Assembly: GCA_910587715.1 (NCBI GenBank)
Contig: CAJUMV010000015.1
Span: 1 to 64,000, forward strand
Direction: 5' to 3'
Source of the DNA: an uncultured Lachnospiraceae bacterium
GTDB taxonomy: Bacteria; Bacillota; Clostridia; Lachnospirales; Lachnospiraceae
DNA length: 64,000 nucleotides
Of this stretch, positions 34,105 to 43,551 are shown one piece after another (position 1 is the stretch's first letter; each line of letters begins with the position of its first letter). The notes under the pieces are model-generated. The model was given only the letters and a program-made list of their open reading frames with translations, was not told the origin of the DNA and did not search any database. Both the position numbers and the translations under genes were made by a program.

Positions 34105-35175
34105 ATGGGGGCAGAGGAAAGTGCACTTGTGTGGGAGCAGATGGAATTGGATGCGGTGGCAAGGGACTTTGAGAGGATGTTTCCCGCTTATTCCTTTGAC
34201 GGGAAGGCAGTGCTTGCCGATATTATGAGCGGTCAGCTCTGGGAAGCGGTGAAGAAGCTGTGCGGCGGCATATCGGGCTCCGTCCTGTTTCAAAGAGAAG
34301 AATTTCGGTCGCTATTTTTTGCAATTCTCATACTGGGTGTGGCGGCGGCTCTTTTTTCTAATTTCGCTGATTTGTTCCACGATCATCAGGTGTCGGATAT
34401 CGCTTTTTATTTTGTGTATCTGCTGCTGATTGCGGTGCTCCTCAAATTTTTTGCACAGACGGCGGGCGCGGTGAAAGAAATTTTAAACGGTGTCGTTACC
34501 TTTGTGAGAATTTATATTCCTACGTATATGCTCGCTGTGGGCGGCGCTTCGGGAGCTGCTTCGGCAGCGGTGTATTATCAGCTGCTTCTGGTGGCGGTTT
34601 ATCTGATTGAATGGGGGTATCTTTCGGTGCTGGTGCCGTTTGTTTATGTCTATGTCCTGCTGACGGTAATCAACGGCATCTGGATGGAGGAAAAGCTGGC
34701 GCTGCTGTTAGAGCTTTCTGAGAAGGTGATAAAAGGCAGCCTGAAAGCATCTGTCTGGCTGATTACCGGATTCAGTCTGTTACAGTCAATGATATCACCT
34801 GTTATTGATTCGCTGCAGTCGTCGGCGGTAAAGAAGGCGCTCTCCGCCATGCCGGGAATCGGCGGGCTGACGGAGGGCATGTTTGAGATGGTGCTCGGTT
34901 CTGCCGTGCTTGTTAAAAACAGTCTGGGGATTTTTATGACCCTCATGTTACTTTCTCTCTGCGCAGCACCTATTCTGAAAATCGCCATGACGGCGTGCGT
35001 GATGAAGCTTGGCGCGGCGCTGATTGGCATGATAAGCGATAAACGGCTGACAAACTGCGCAAGCAGAGTGGGGGAGGGAAACCTGATGCTTCTGCGGATT
35101 GCGCTGACTTCTGTGGGGATGTTTTTGATTCAGGCGGCGATCATCAGTTATTCCACGGGAAAGTTCATTCATTAA
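34105..35175 (+). CDS. spoIIIAE: Stage III sporulation protein AE, apparently without signal peptide
   Basis: A 356-aa polytopic membrane protein with about seven or eight hydrophobic segments from residue 65 to the C-terminus (SVGMFLIQAAIISY). In B. subtilis the protein is about 399 aa and starts with a cleavable signal peptide. Here the frame starts directly in the soluble N-terminal helix (MGAEESALVWEQM), and an in-frame TAA at 34087-34089 rules out a longer version. The ribosome site GGGGGGG is 5-12 nt upstream. Either the signal peptide has been lost or the family in this lineage does not need it. Confidence 0.9.
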   Translation: MGAEESALVWEQMELDAVARDFERMFPAYSFDGKAVLADIMSGQLWEAVKKLCGGISGSVLFQREEFRSLFFAILILGVAAALFSNFADLFHDHQVSDIAFYFVYLLLIAVLLKFFAQTAGAVKEILNGVVTFVRIYIPTYMLAVGGASGAASAAVYYQLLLVAVYLIEWGYLSVLVPFVYVYVLLTVINGIWMEEKLALLLELSEKVIKGSLKASVWLITGFSLLQSMISPVIDSLQSSAVKKALSAMPGIGGLTEGMFEMVLGSAVLVKNSLGIFMTLMLLSLCAAPILKIAMTACVMKLGAALIGMISDKRLTNCASRVGEGNLMLLRIALTSVGMFLIQAAIISYSTGKFIH

Positions 35176-35188
35176 ACGGAGGTACAGG

Positions 35189-35764
35189 ATGCTTGACACA
35201 ATCAGGGAGATAGGTATTTTTATGATTGCGGCGCAGGCTGTTGTGCATTTCGCGCCGGGAAGACAGTACGAGAAATATATCAAATCCGTGTCGGGCATTA
35301 TCATACTCCTTCTTTTTTTGAAGCCGGTGCTGCAGATTGCCGGGAGCGCGTGGGAGGAGCCACAGGCGCTTTTGGAGAAATGGGAGGAGCTGACGGATAT
35401 GCCGGATTTTTCAGAAAAGCTGCAGACGGACGGCGTGACGGAGGAAGTGGTCAGCCGGATGGCGGCGGAGATCAAGGAGCGGCTAAACCGGGAGCTTCAC
35501 GCGGATGCGTATGTGGTAAGCCGCGTTTCCATCCGCTTTACACAGGAAGCGAATGTACAGACGGGGGCGCTCCTGCCGGAAGTGGAAATCTGGATGAAAG
35601 AGAGGGCAGAGGAGGAAGAATGCGGGCAGAGCGGGATCTCGGAAATCGTGATCGGAAAGTCTTTGGAAGCCGCAGACGACGAGTCTCTTTCTTCTTATCG
35701 GACGCGGTTTGCCGTGCTTTTGGGGATGGAGGAGGAAAGAGTGGAGGTGATGCGGGATGGCTGA
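35189..35764 (+). CDS. spoIIIAF: Stage III sporulation protein AF
   Basis: A 191-aa protein with two N-terminal transmembrane helices (about 5-25 and 32-52) and a soluble ring-building-motif domain facing the intermembrane space, the known layout of SpoIIIAF. It has GGAGGTACAGG before the start. It overlaps spoIIIAG by 8 nt. Confidence 0.92.
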   Translation: MLDTIREIGIFMIAAQAVVHFAPGRQYEKYIKSVSGIIILLLFLKPVLQIAGSAWEEPQALLEKWEELTDMPDFSEKLQTDGVTEEVVSRMAAEIKERLNRELHADAYVVSRVSIRFTQEANVQTGALLPEVEIWMKERAEEEECGQSGISEIVIGKSLEAADDESLSSYRTRFAVLLGMEEERVEVMRDG

Positions 35765-36374
35765 GGTGAAGAAGTTTTTTGAGCGGGTAAGCGGCGGAAA
35801 GAAGCTCAGAAAGGACCAATGCCTGATTTTGATACTGGCGGGCATTTTGCTTTGTGTCATTTCCCTGCCGGTGGAAAAAGAGAAATCGAAGTCCGGTTTA
35901 TTGGACACGAATGGCATTATAATAGGAAAAGAACATACGTTTGAAAAAGAAGAAACAATAAGCAAGGACTATGTGGCATGTTGGGAAGAAAAGCTGGAAG
36001 AAAGCCTGCGGTGTGTGGAAGGAGCGGGAAAAGTCAGAGTGCTGCTTTATGTGGGAGGATCGGAGGAGATGATTCTGGCAAGGGACGGCGCGGAGGAGGT
36101 TTCGGATACGACGGAGACGGATGCGGCGGGAGGAAACCGCCATATATCGGAGAGCAGAATGGATAAGACGGTTGTCTGCACGGTGGATGAACGGGGGCAG
36201 AATGTGCCGCTCGTGGTCAAGACGGTGGCGCCCTGCGTGGAGGGCGTTGTGGTGATTGCGCAGGGGGCGGACAAGGCGCAGGTACGAAGGGACATAATCG
36301 AAGCAATTCAGGTATTATTTGATGTAGACATGAATAGAATAGCAATAATTAAAATGAAAACAAATAATCAGTGA
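35757..36374 (+). CDS. spoIIIAG: Stage III sporulation protein AG
   Basis: A 205-aa protein with one N-terminal transmembrane helix (about 22-40: CLILILAGILLCVISLP) and a soluble domain. In B. subtilis SpoIIIAG forms a large ring in the intermembrane space. The C-terminal ring-building motif, VVIAQGADKAQVRRDIIEA, ends in the usual basic and Asn-rich tail. The start overlaps spoIIIAF, and spoIIIAH follows after 13 nt. Confidence 0.93.
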   Translation: MAEVKKFFERVSGGKKLRKDQCLILILAGILLCVISLPVEKEKSKSGLLDTNGIIIGKEHTFEKEETISKDYVACWEEKLEESLRCVEGAGKVRVLLYVGGSEEMILARDGAEEVSDTTETDAAGGNRHISESRMDKTVVCTVDERGQNVPLVVKTVAPCVEGVVVIAQGADKAQVRRDIIEAIQVLFDVDMNRIAIIKMKTNNQ

Positions 36375-36387
36375 AGGGGAGAAGAAA

Positions 36388-37101
36388 TTGAAGAATATGA
36401 TTAAGAAGAACCAGATGATGATTACGGCGCTTGCCATTATGATCGCGGTGGCAGGGTACCTGAATTTTGCGGGTACCAAGGTGACGGACGAGGAGCTGAT
36501 GAGCGTGAGCGGGGAAATGGGGGCGACCGGACTTACGCAGGAGGATGCGGAGGCAGAGTACGCGGCGCTTTTGGATTTGTCGGAGGAAGATATCGAGCAG
36601 GCGTCCGGCGATATCGAGAGCCTGGACAGCGATGTGACGATGGCGGAGAGCGGCAGTGTGGACGAGGAGCTGGCGAAGGCGCTTGCGGAGGAACAGATGG
36701 ATGAGGTGCCCGGCGAAGCGGTCTTTACCTCGGCGGAAACAGCGTCAGCCCTTTCCGGTGCGAAACTGGAGAAGGAACAGACGAGAGTGCAGAATAAGGA
36801 GACGCTGTTGGAGATCATCAACAATGCCAACATCAGCGAGACCCAGAAGCAGGAAGCCGTAAGCAGCATGATTTCCATGACGGACATTGCGGAGAAGGAG
36901 ACGGCGGCAGAGATACTGTTAGAAGCGAAGGGCTTTGACGACGCTATTGTCAGCATAGACGGGGACAGTGTGGACGTGGTAGTAAATACGGCGGAGCTTT
37001 CGGAAGCGCAGCGTGCCCAGATTGAAGACATTGTGATTCGCAAGACCGGCGTGAGTGCGGACGCGGTTGTTATCAGCACGGTAAATTCTGACGAGAAATA
37101 A
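36388..37101 (+). CDS. spoIIIAH: Stage III sporulation protein AH
   Basis: A 237-aa protein with one N-terminal transmembrane helix (about 9-28) and a YscJ/FliF-like extracellular domain in the C-terminal half (IVSIDGDSVDVVVNTAELS). SpoIIIAH binds SpoIIQ, or its clostridial equivalent, across the septum. The middle portion is acidic and rich in Glu and Ala. TTG 36388 is taken as start because AAGGGGAG is well spaced; ATG 36397 is the alternative. It ends the operon. Confidence 0.92.
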   Translation: MKNMIKKNQMMITALAIMIAVAGYLNFAGTKVTDEELMSVSGEMGATGLTQEDAEAEYAALLDLSEEDIEQASGDIESLDSDVTMAESGSVDEELAKALAEEQMDEVPGEAVFTSAETASALSGAKLEKEQTRVQNKETLLEIINNANISETQKQEAVSSMISMTDIAEKETAAEILLEAKGFDDAIVSIDGDSVDVVVNTAELSEAQRAQIEDIVIRKTGVSADAVVISTVNSDEK

Positions 37102-37125
37102 GTGGCGGAATAATTCCTGTGTGCA

Positions 37126-37154
37126 TTGTCAATGGTTTTATGATACTATAGTAA
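37126..37154 (+). promoter_or_regulatory. Possible promoter of deoB
   Basis: TTGTCA (37126-37131) is a fair -35 box. Two overlapping -10 candidates follow: TAGTAA at 17-bp spacing and TATAGT at 15 bp. A promoter here would separate deoB from the sporulation operon. Confidence 0.4.
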
Positions 37155-37203
37155 AGTATGGATTTTTTGGCGGCGGGAACCGCACGCGACAGGGAGGCAA
37201 AAG

Positions 37204-38355
37204 ATGAAGAGAATTTTTCTGATTGTGTTAGACAGTTTTGGAATCGGGGAGATGGAGGACGCGGAAAGCTACGGCGATAAAGGAACCAATACGCTGCGCT
37301 CCGTGTCCGCAAGCCCCGAATTTGCTATGCCGAATATGAGGACGCTCGGGCTGTTCAACTTAGACGGCGTTACCTGCGGGGAGAGAGCTGCTTCTCCCAC
37401 AGCGAGAATCGCCCGTATGAAAGAAGCGTCGAAGGGCAAAGATACGACCATAGGACATTGGGAGATTGCAGGTATTTTGTCAGAGAAACCGCTGCCTACC
37501 TATCCGGACGGATTTCCGCAGGAAGTGCTCGACGCGTTTAGCCGGGCGACGGGCAAAGGGGTGCTGTGCAATAAGCCGTACTCCGGCACGGAGGTTATCC
37601 AGGCGTACGGCGACGAGCATGTGCGGACGGGAGACCTGATCGTCTATACTTCCGCGGACAGCGTGTTCCAGATCGCGGCACATGAGGATGTGGTGCCGGT
37701 GGAAACACTGTATGAATACTGCAGGCAGGCGAGGGAAATCTTACAGGGAGAGCACGGTGTGGGCAGAGTGATTGCCAGACCGTTTATCGGCACATCGGGA
37801 AACTATACGAGGACGCCCAGACGACACGATTTTTCCTTGCTTCCGCCGTCGGTGACCATGTTAGACCAGTTGAAGGATGCCGGGAAGGCGGTTATTTCTG
37901 TCGGCAAGATCAAGGACATTTTTGCGGGGAAAGGCATTACGGAGGCGGTTTACACAAAGGGAAACGAGGAAGGCATCGAGCAGACGCTTTCTTATATGGA
38001 AAAGGATTTCGAGGGGCTTTGTTTTGTCAATCTGGTGGACTACGATATGCTTTACGGGCACCGCAATGATGTGGACGGGTATGCCCGGGCGCTTACCTAT
38101 TTTGACGGGAAGCTGCCGGAGATTCTGGACAGGCTTAGGGAGGAGGATATCCTGATGATTACGGCGGACCACGGCTGCGATCCGGGATATACAGTGTCCA
38201 CCGACCATTCCAGAGAGCATACGCCGTTTTTGATGTACGGCAGCCTGGTGGAGCCGGGAAACCTGGGGACGAGGGAGACCTTTGCGGATATCGGCGCGAC
38301 AGTGCTTGCCTATTTCGGAATCAAGCCGGAATTTGCCGGTACATCCATGCTGTAA
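37204..38355 (+). CDS. deoB: Phosphopentomutase
   Basis: Interconverts ribose- or deoxyribose-1-phosphate and the 5-phosphate in nucleoside salvage. The 383-aa alkaline-phosphatase-superfamily enzyme shows metal ligands in LDSFGIGEM near the start, the acceptor threonine in KDTTIGHWE, and ITADHGCDPGY near the C-terminus. The length fits the family. GACAGGGAGGC precedes the start. The next gene, prfC, follows after 23 nt. Confidence 0.95.
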   Translation: MKRIFLIVLDSFGIGEMEDAESYGDKGTNTLRSVSASPEFAMPNMRTLGLFNLDGVTCGERAASPTARIARMKEASKGKDTTIGHWEIAGILSEKPLPTYPDGFPQEVLDAFSRATGKGVLCNKPYSGTEVIQAYGDEHVRTGDLIVYTSADSVFQIAAHEDVVPVETLYEYCRQAREILQGEHGVGRVIARPFIGTSGNYTRTPRRHDFSLLPPSVTMLDQLKDAGKAVISVGKIKDIFAGKGITEAVYTKGNEEGIEQTLSYMEKDFEGLCFVNLVDYDMLYGHRNDVDGYARALTYFDGKLPEILDRLREEDILMITADHGCDPGYTVSTDHSREHTPFLMYGSLVEPGNLGTRETFADIGATVLAYFGIKPEFAGTSML

Positions 38356-38378
38356 AAAATCGGTTGGAGGATAAAGAC

Positions 38379-39971
38379 GTGGGAACTTATGCGGATGAAA
38401 TAAACAGAAGAAGAACCTTTGCGATTATTTCGCACCCGGATGCGGGTAAGACAACCCTTACCGAGAAATTTCTGCTGTACGGGGGAGCGATCAATCTGGC
38501 GGGCAGTGTCAAGGGAAAGGCGACGGCGAGACATGCGGTTTCCGACTGGATGCAGATTGAGAAGGAGAGGGGAATTTCCGTTACCTCCTCCGTGCTGCAG
38601 TTTTCCTATGACGGGTTTTGTATCAATATTCTGGATACGCCGGGGCATCAGGATTTTTCGGAGGACACGTACAGGACGCTGATGGCGGCGGATTCGGCGG
38701 TGATGGTGATAGACGCTTCCAAAGGTGTGGAAGCGCAGACAAGGAAGCTGTTTAAAGTGTGTGTGATGCGCCATATCCCGATTTTTACCTTTATCAATAA
38801 GATGGACAGGGATGCCAACGATACCTTTGAGCTTCTGGACGATATCGAGAAGGAGCTGGGGATTGCCACCTGTCCGGTGAACTGGCCGATTGGATCGGGG
38901 AAAAATTTTAAAGGCGTTTACGAGCGGGAGAGCCAGTGTGTGATCACCTATGCCGATACGGAGAAGGGCACGAAAGAGGGACATGCCACAAGGATTCCGC
39001 TTGCGGAGGCGGAGAATCTGAAAGCACAGATTGGGGAAGACTTTTTAGCGCAGCTTACCGATGAGATTGATCTTTTGGACGGCGCAAGCGCGCCCTTTGA
39101 CTTAGAACAGGTTCAGGAGGGGAACTTGACGCCGGTATTTTTCGGCTCGGCGCTTACGAATTTCGGCGTGGAAATTTTTTTACAGCACTTTTTAAAGATG
39201 ACGACTACGCCGCTGCCGCGCAAGGCGGATATCGGATTGATTGACCCGGTGGAACATGATTTTTCGGCGTTTGTCTTTAAGATTCAGGCAAATATGAACA
39301 AGGCGCACCGCGACAGAATCGCGTTTATGCGCATCTGCTCGGGCAGATTTGATGTCAATGAGGAGGTCAGGCATGTGCAGGGCGGCAGGGTGATGCGGCT
39401 GTCCCAGCCCCAGCAGATTATGGCGGACGAGCGCAAAATATTGAGCGAGGCATATGCGGGAGATATCATCGGCGTGTTTGATCCGGGTATCTTTTCCATA
39501 GGGGACACCGTCTGTATGCCCGGTGAGCAGTTTGCCTACGAAGGGATTCCGACCTTTGCTCCGGAGCATTTCGCGAGGGTCAGACAGGTGGATACCATGA
39601 AGCGCAAGCAGTTTGTCAAGGGTATCATGCAGATTGCGCAGGAGGGCGCCATTCAGATTTTTCAGGAGTTTAATACCGGCATGGAGGAGATTATTGTCGG
39701 CGTGGTCGGCGTTTTGCAGTTCGATGTGCTGAAATACCGGCTGGAGAATGAATATAATGTGGAGATTAAGCTGGAGAACTTGCCATATGAGTATATCCGG
39801 TGGATTGAAAATAAGGATATTGATTTGGACAAGCTGACAGGCACTTCGGATATGAAGAAAATTAAGGATTTGAAGGACAATCCGCTTTTGCTTTTCGTCA
39901 ACCAGTGGAGCATTGGCATGACGGTGGAGAGAAATGAAGGATTGGTTCTGTCGGAATTCGGCAGAGCGTAA
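38379..39971 (+). CDS. prfC: Peptide chain release factor 3
   Basis: GTPase that removes RF1 or RF2 from the ribosome after termination, 530 aa. G1 is HPDAGKTT, the switch II motif is DTPGHQDFSED and G4 is NKMDRD, followed by EF-G-like domains. The start is taken as GTG 38379, with TTGGAGGAT 8 nt upstream; the frame is open to a TTG at 38364. The downstream transglutaminase gene starts 37 nt after the stop. Confidence 0.95.
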   Translation: MGTYADEINRRRTFAIISHPDAGKTTLTEKFLLYGGAINLAGSVKGKATARHAVSDWMQIEKERGISVTSSVLQFSYDGFCINILDTPGHQDFSEDTYRTLMAADSAVMVIDASKGVEAQTRKLFKVCVMRHIPIFTFINKMDRDANDTFELLDDIEKELGIATCPVNWPIGSGKNFKGVYERESQCVITYADTEKGTKEGHATRIPLAEAENLKAQIGEDFLAQLTDEIDLLDGASAPFDLEQVQEGNLTPVFFGSALTNFGVEIFLQHFLKMTTTPLPRKADIGLIDPVEHDFSAFVFKIQANMNKAHRDRIAFMRICSGRFDVNEEVRHVQGGRVMRLSQPQQIMADERKILSEAYAGDIIGVFDPGIFSIGDTVCMPGEQFAYEGIPTFAPEHFARVRQVDTMKRKQFVKGIMQIAQEGAIQIFQEFNTGMEEIIVGVVGVLQFDVLKYRLENEYNVEIKLENLPYEYIRWIENKDIDLDKLTGTSDMKKIKDLKDNPLLLFVNQWSIGMTVERNEGLVLSEFGRA

Positions 39972-40008
39972 GAGAATAGGAAAGCCTGCGGGAAGGAGGG
40001 TGCTGCGT

Positions 40009-41202
40009 ATGAAAAAGACAGGGATATGGCTGCTTTGTATGTTAGTTTTGACCGGCGCTCTCTATTTTGCGGCACAGGAACTCTCCCGAAGTGAGAGCCG
40101 TATCTACAGGCAGGAGGACATGGCGGCAGGAGGGACGGAAGGAAAGCTTCCCGAGCAGGTGCTCACCCGAACGGACGATAAGCTGCGAAAGGAGCAGGAG
40201 GACTGTTATGCTTTCGGCAAGCTGTCAGAGGAGGAGCAGAAGGTTTATCTGGAGATTTTCGAGGCATTGACCTGTTTCAAGGAAAATGTGAAACTTTCCA
40301 GCTGCGATAAGGAGCAGATTTCCCGCGTGGTCCAGTGCGTGTTAAACGACCATCCCGAGATTTTTTATGTGGAGGGATACAGTTATACGGAGTATACGCT
40401 TGGCAGTATTTTGAAAAAGATTACCTTTACGGGCAGTTATCGGTTCAGCCCGGAGGAAGTGAAAGAGAAACAGCAGCAGATAGATAATTATGTAAACCAG
40501 TGCCTTGCCGGTATACCGGAGGATGCGGGTGAGTATGAGAAGGTCAAGTATGTCTATGAGTATCTGATTCACCATACGGACTATGACGCGGCGGCGGCGG
40601 ACAGCCAAAATATATGCTCCGTCTTTCTCGAGAGAAAATCGGTCTGTCAGGGATATGCGAAGGCGACGCAGTATCTTTTGAACCGGGCGGGTGTCTTTGC
40701 GACGCTGGTGCTGGGAAGGGTTGTTGGCGGAGAAGGACATGCCTGGAATCTGGTGCGGATCGACGGAGCATACTATTATGTGGATACCACCTGGGGAGAC
40801 GCGTCTTATCAGGCTGTAGGCGGCGGCGATTATCCGATTGAGAAGATACCTACCATCAATTACGACTACCTCTGTGTGACCACGGAGCAGATGGAGCTGA
40901 CGCATACGCAGGAAAATGTGGTGGAAATGCCGGAATGCACTTCCATGGACGCCAACTTTTATGTGCGGGAAGGCGTTTACTTTACGGATTTTGACGAGGA
41001 GAAAATTGAGAAAATTTTTGCGGACAGCTATGAGCGGGGAGACACTTATGTGACGCTGAAATGCGAGGGGCCCGATATTTACCGGAAAATGCAGGAGACG
41101 CTAATCGGGCAGCAGGAGGTGTTCCGCTATCTGAACTGCCCGGACAAAGCGGTGTCCTATGTGGAAAATGAAAAGCAGTACAGCTTAAGCTTCTGGCTTT
41201 GA
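40009..41202 (+). CDS. Secreted or anchored transglutaminase-like protein
   Basis: A 397-aa protein with an N-terminal membrane anchor or signal (about 5-23), an exposed helical region and a transglutaminase-like cysteine-protease fold. The triad is visible as C213 in KSVCQGYAKA, H244 in GEGHAWNLVR and D259 in YYYVDTTWGD. Such proteins in Firmicutes are thought to act on surface proteins or cell wall; the substrate is unknown. ATG 40009 has GGAAGGAGGG upstream, while the open frame extends into prfC. A short uncharacterised domain follows the triad. Confidence 0.8.
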   Translation: MKKTGIWLLCMLVLTGALYFAAQELSRSESRIYRQEDMAAGGTEGKLPEQVLTRTDDKLRKEQEDCYAFGKLSEEEQKVYLEIFEALTCFKENVKLSSCDKEQISRVVQCVLNDHPEIFYVEGYSYTEYTLGSILKKITFTGSYRFSPEEVKEKQQQIDNYVNQCLAGIPEDAGEYEKVKYVYEYLIHHTDYDAAAADSQNICSVFLERKSVCQGYAKATQYLLNRAGVFATLVLGRVVGGEGHAWNLVRIDGAYYYVDTTWGDASYQAVGGGDYPIEKIPTINYDYLCVTTEQMELTHTQENVVEMPECTSMDANFYVREGVYFTDFDEEKIEKIFADSYERGDTYVTLKCEGPDIYRKMQETLIGQQEVFRYLNCPDKAVSYVENEKQYSLSFWL

Positions 41203-41208
41203 TGGGAC

Positions 41209-41237
41209 TAGGCAAAAACAAGAAATTTTGATATACT
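41209..41237 (+). promoter_or_regulatory. Promoter of the Asp23-nusB-xse block
   Basis: TAGGCA (41209-41214) and TATACT (41232-41237) are 17 bp apart. The transcript would start about 55 nt before the Asp23-family gene. Confidence 0.55.
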
Positions 41238-41297
41238 TAAGCCGATATGGATAAATATTGCATTATGCGCGGGAAGCGGCGCGGAAATGAGGAAAAC

Positions 41298-41678
41298 ATG
41301 GAAGAAGAAACAAAGAGCGGATACGAGTCACAGGAAGAGAAGGCAGGGACGGTCAAAATTGCGGACGACGTAGTTGCGATGATTGCCGCGCTGGCGGCGA
41401 CAGAGGTAGACGGGGTGGCGGCTATGGCGGGCAATCTCACAAATGAGCTTTTGAGCCGGGTCGGTGTCAGAGGGCTTTCGAGAGGAGCCAAGGTGGAGGT
41501 GTCCGGAAAAAAGGTCAAGGTGGGGCTGGCGATTACGATGGAATACGGCTACAATATTCCTGCCACCTGCCAGAGAGTGCAGACGAAGGTGAAGAGCGCG
41601 ATTGAGAACATGACCGGACTGGAAGTGCTGGATGTGAACATCCGCATTGCCGGTATTAATGTGACAAAGGATAAGTAG
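41298..41678 (+). CDS. Asp23/Gls24 family envelope stress protein
   Basis: A 126-aa protein of the Asp23/YloU family. The conserved pattern is VKIADDVVAMIAALAATEVDGV, seen here as IADDVVAMIAALAATEVDG, followed by the Gly-rich loop and IAGINVTKDK near the end. In many Firmicutes this gene lies before nusB, as it does here. The role is unclear; relatives form membrane-associated filaments or affect envelope stress. ATG 41298 has GAGGAAAAC upstream; an ATG at 41247 has no site. Confidence 0.9.
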   Translation: MEEETKSGYESQEEKAGTVKIADDVVAMIAALAATEVDGVAAMAGNLTNELLSRVGVRGLSRGAKVEVSGKKVKVGLAITMEYGYNIPATCQRVQTKVKSAIENMTGLEVLDVNIRIAGINVTKDK

Positions 41679-41718
41679 TGCTACGAATAGTAACGACAAA
41701 TAGGACGAGTGACAGGCT

Positions 41719-42114
41719 ATGAGCAGAAGAGAGTTGCGCGAACAGATATTTAAGCTGCTGTTTCGGGTAGAATTTAATAAAATGGAAGATATGCCGGAGC
41801 AGGAGGAGCTGTTCTTTGCAGGTGAGGATGCTGCAGCGGATGAGGATGCCGCCTATATTTCCGAGAAATATCATAAGATTTCCGAGAAGCTGACGGAGAT
41901 TGACGCACTTTTGAACGAGAAGGCGTCTGGCTGGGACACGGTCAGAATGGGTAAGGTCGATTTGACCATTCTTCGTCTGGCGGTTTATGAAATCTGCTAT
42001 GACGAGGATGTGCCTACCGGCGTTGCAATCAACGAAGCTGTGGAGCTGGCAAAAAAATTCGGGCAGGACGCTTCTTACGGATTCGTCAACGGCGTTTTGG
42101 CAAAATTCGCATAA
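41719..42114 (+). CDS. nusB: Transcription antitermination factor NusB
   Basis: Binds BoxA RNA with NusE (S10) in rRNA antitermination. The all-helical 131-aa protein has the usual length, an N-terminal RRELREQIFKLLFRVEF and the C-terminal GVAINEAVELAKKFG and FVNGVLAKF signatures. It lies 40 nt after the Asp23-family gene and 11 nt before xseA. Confidence 0.95.
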   Translation: MSRRELREQIFKLLFRVEFNKMEDMPEQEELFFAGEDAAADEDAAYISEKYHKISEKLTEIDALLNEKASGWDTVRMGKVDLTILRLAVYEICYDEDVPTGVAINEAVELAKKFGQDASYGFVNGVLAKFA

Positions 42115-42125
42115 GAGGAAGTCGT

Positions 42126-43325
42126 ATGCAGAATGTATATACAGTGGCGCAGGTCAATTCCTATATCAGAAATATGTTCACACAGGATTTCATGCTGCAG
42201 AAAGTCCGGATCAGGGGTGAGGTCAGTAACTGCAAATATCATACCTCCGGACATATTTATTTTACGCTGAAAGATGAAAAAAGTGCGATATCATGCGTTA
42301 TGTTTTCTTCTGACAGAAAGGGGCTGCCTTTTCGTATGGCGGAGGGTCAGCAGGTTATCGTAAGCGGAAGTGTGGACGTCTATGAGCGCGACGGGAAATA
42401 TCAGTTATATGCCAGGCAGATTGAATTAGACGGCATCGGTGCCTTATATGAGAAATATGAGCGGCTGAAAGCGGAGCTTGCGGAGCGGGGGATGTTTGCG
42501 CAGGAGTATAAGAGACCGATTCCCCGCTATATCAAAACGTTGGGCGTGGTCACGGCCGAGACGGGTGCGGCGGTGCGCGACATTATCAATGTAGCCACCA
42601 GAAGGAACCCTTATGTGCAGGTGATTCTCTATCCTGCCATTGTGCAGGGGGAGGCGGCAGCGCCCAGCATCATAAACGGAATCCGCGCGCTGGAAAAGCA
42701 GCGGGTGGACACGATTATCGTGGGGCGCGGTGGTGGTTCCATCGAGGATCTCTGGGCGTTTAACGAGGAAGCGGTCGCGCAGGCGGTATTTGACTGCAGC
42801 GTTCCGATTATTTCCGCGGTCGGGCATGAGACGGATGTGACTATCACGGATTTTGTGGCGGATTTGCGCGCCCCTACGCCGTCTGCGGCGGCGGAATTGG
42901 CGGTCTGCGATTTTGCGCAGCTCGAAGAGCGGCTGGAGGAGTACGCGGTAACCATGCAGCATCTGTACAGGAAGACCATACAGAGCTGCCGGAACAGGGC
43001 GGCGCAGTATGGCGTGCGGCTGCGTTATTTAAGCCCCCTGTATATTTTGCGCTCGAAAAAAACACAGTCGGTAACACTGGAGGAGCGTCTGCAGGCGGCG
43101 ATGGAGAAAAGACTGCGGGAGACGAGGCACAGGCTCGCGCTCTACGCGGCGCAGATGAAAGGACTCTCGCCTTTGGAAAAGCTGAGTCAGGGGTATGCTT
43201 ACGCATCCGATGCTTCCGGAAGAACCCTGTCCTCCGTGGCGCAGGTGGCAGTGGGAGAACAGATTCGGGTCTATGTGAAGGACGGCAGTCTTTTGGCGCA
43301 GGTACAGGAGAAACAGAATGGCTAA
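42126..43325 (+). CDS. xseA: Exodeoxyribonuclease VII large subunit
   Basis: Large subunit of the single-strand DNA exonuclease, 399 aa. It has an N-terminal OB-fold (about 1-100) with VRIRGEVSNCKYHTSGHIYF, followed by the catalytic domain with GGGSIEDLWAFNEE and ISAVGHETDVTI, then a coiled coil. The 3' end overlaps xseB by 8 nt, ensuring coupled synthesis. Confidence 0.96.
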   Translation: MQNVYTVAQVNSYIRNMFTQDFMLQKVRIRGEVSNCKYHTSGHIYFTLKDEKSAISCVMFSSDRKGLPFRMAEGQQVIVSGSVDVYERDGKYQLYARQIELDGIGALYEKYERLKAELAERGMFAQEYKRPIPRYIKTLGVVTAETGAAVRDIINVATRRNPYVQVILYPAIVQGEAAAPSIINGIRALEKQRVDTIIVGRGGGSIEDLWAFNEEAVAQAVFDCSVPIISAVGHETDVTITDFVADLRAPTPSAAAELAVCDFAQLEERLEEYAVTMQHLYRKTIQSCRNRAAQYGVRLRYLSPLYILRSKKTQSVTLEERLQAAMEKRLRETRHRLALYAAQMKGLSPLEKLSQGYAYASDASGRTLSSVAQVAVGEQIRVYVKDGSLLAQVQEKQNG

Positions 43326-43551
43326 GAAGAAGGAAGAAGAGAAAAAAGAACAGGCGTTATCCTTAGAGGAGGCGTTTGCGCAGATAGAGGAAGTCATCGG
43401 ACAACTGGAGACGGAGGACATTACACTGGAGCAGTCCTTTGCGGAGTATAACCGCGGCATGGCGCTTCTGGCACAGTGTAACGAAACCATAGACCGGGTG
43501 GAGAAGAAGGTGCTTAAGATGAACGAGGACGGTGGACTGGATGAATTTTAA
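43318..43551 (+). CDS. xseB: Exodeoxyribonuclease VII small subunit
   Basis: A 77-aa helical protein that binds the XseA coiled coil. The family core LEEAFAQIEEVIGQLE is followed by LEQSFAEYNRGM. It overlaps xseA by 8 nt and ispA by 11 nt. The N-terminus is rich in Lys and Glu. Confidence 0.95.
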   Translation: MAKKKEEEKKEQALSLEEAFAQIEEVIGQLETEDITLEQSFAEYNRGMALLAQCNETIDRVEKKVLKMNEDGGLDEF

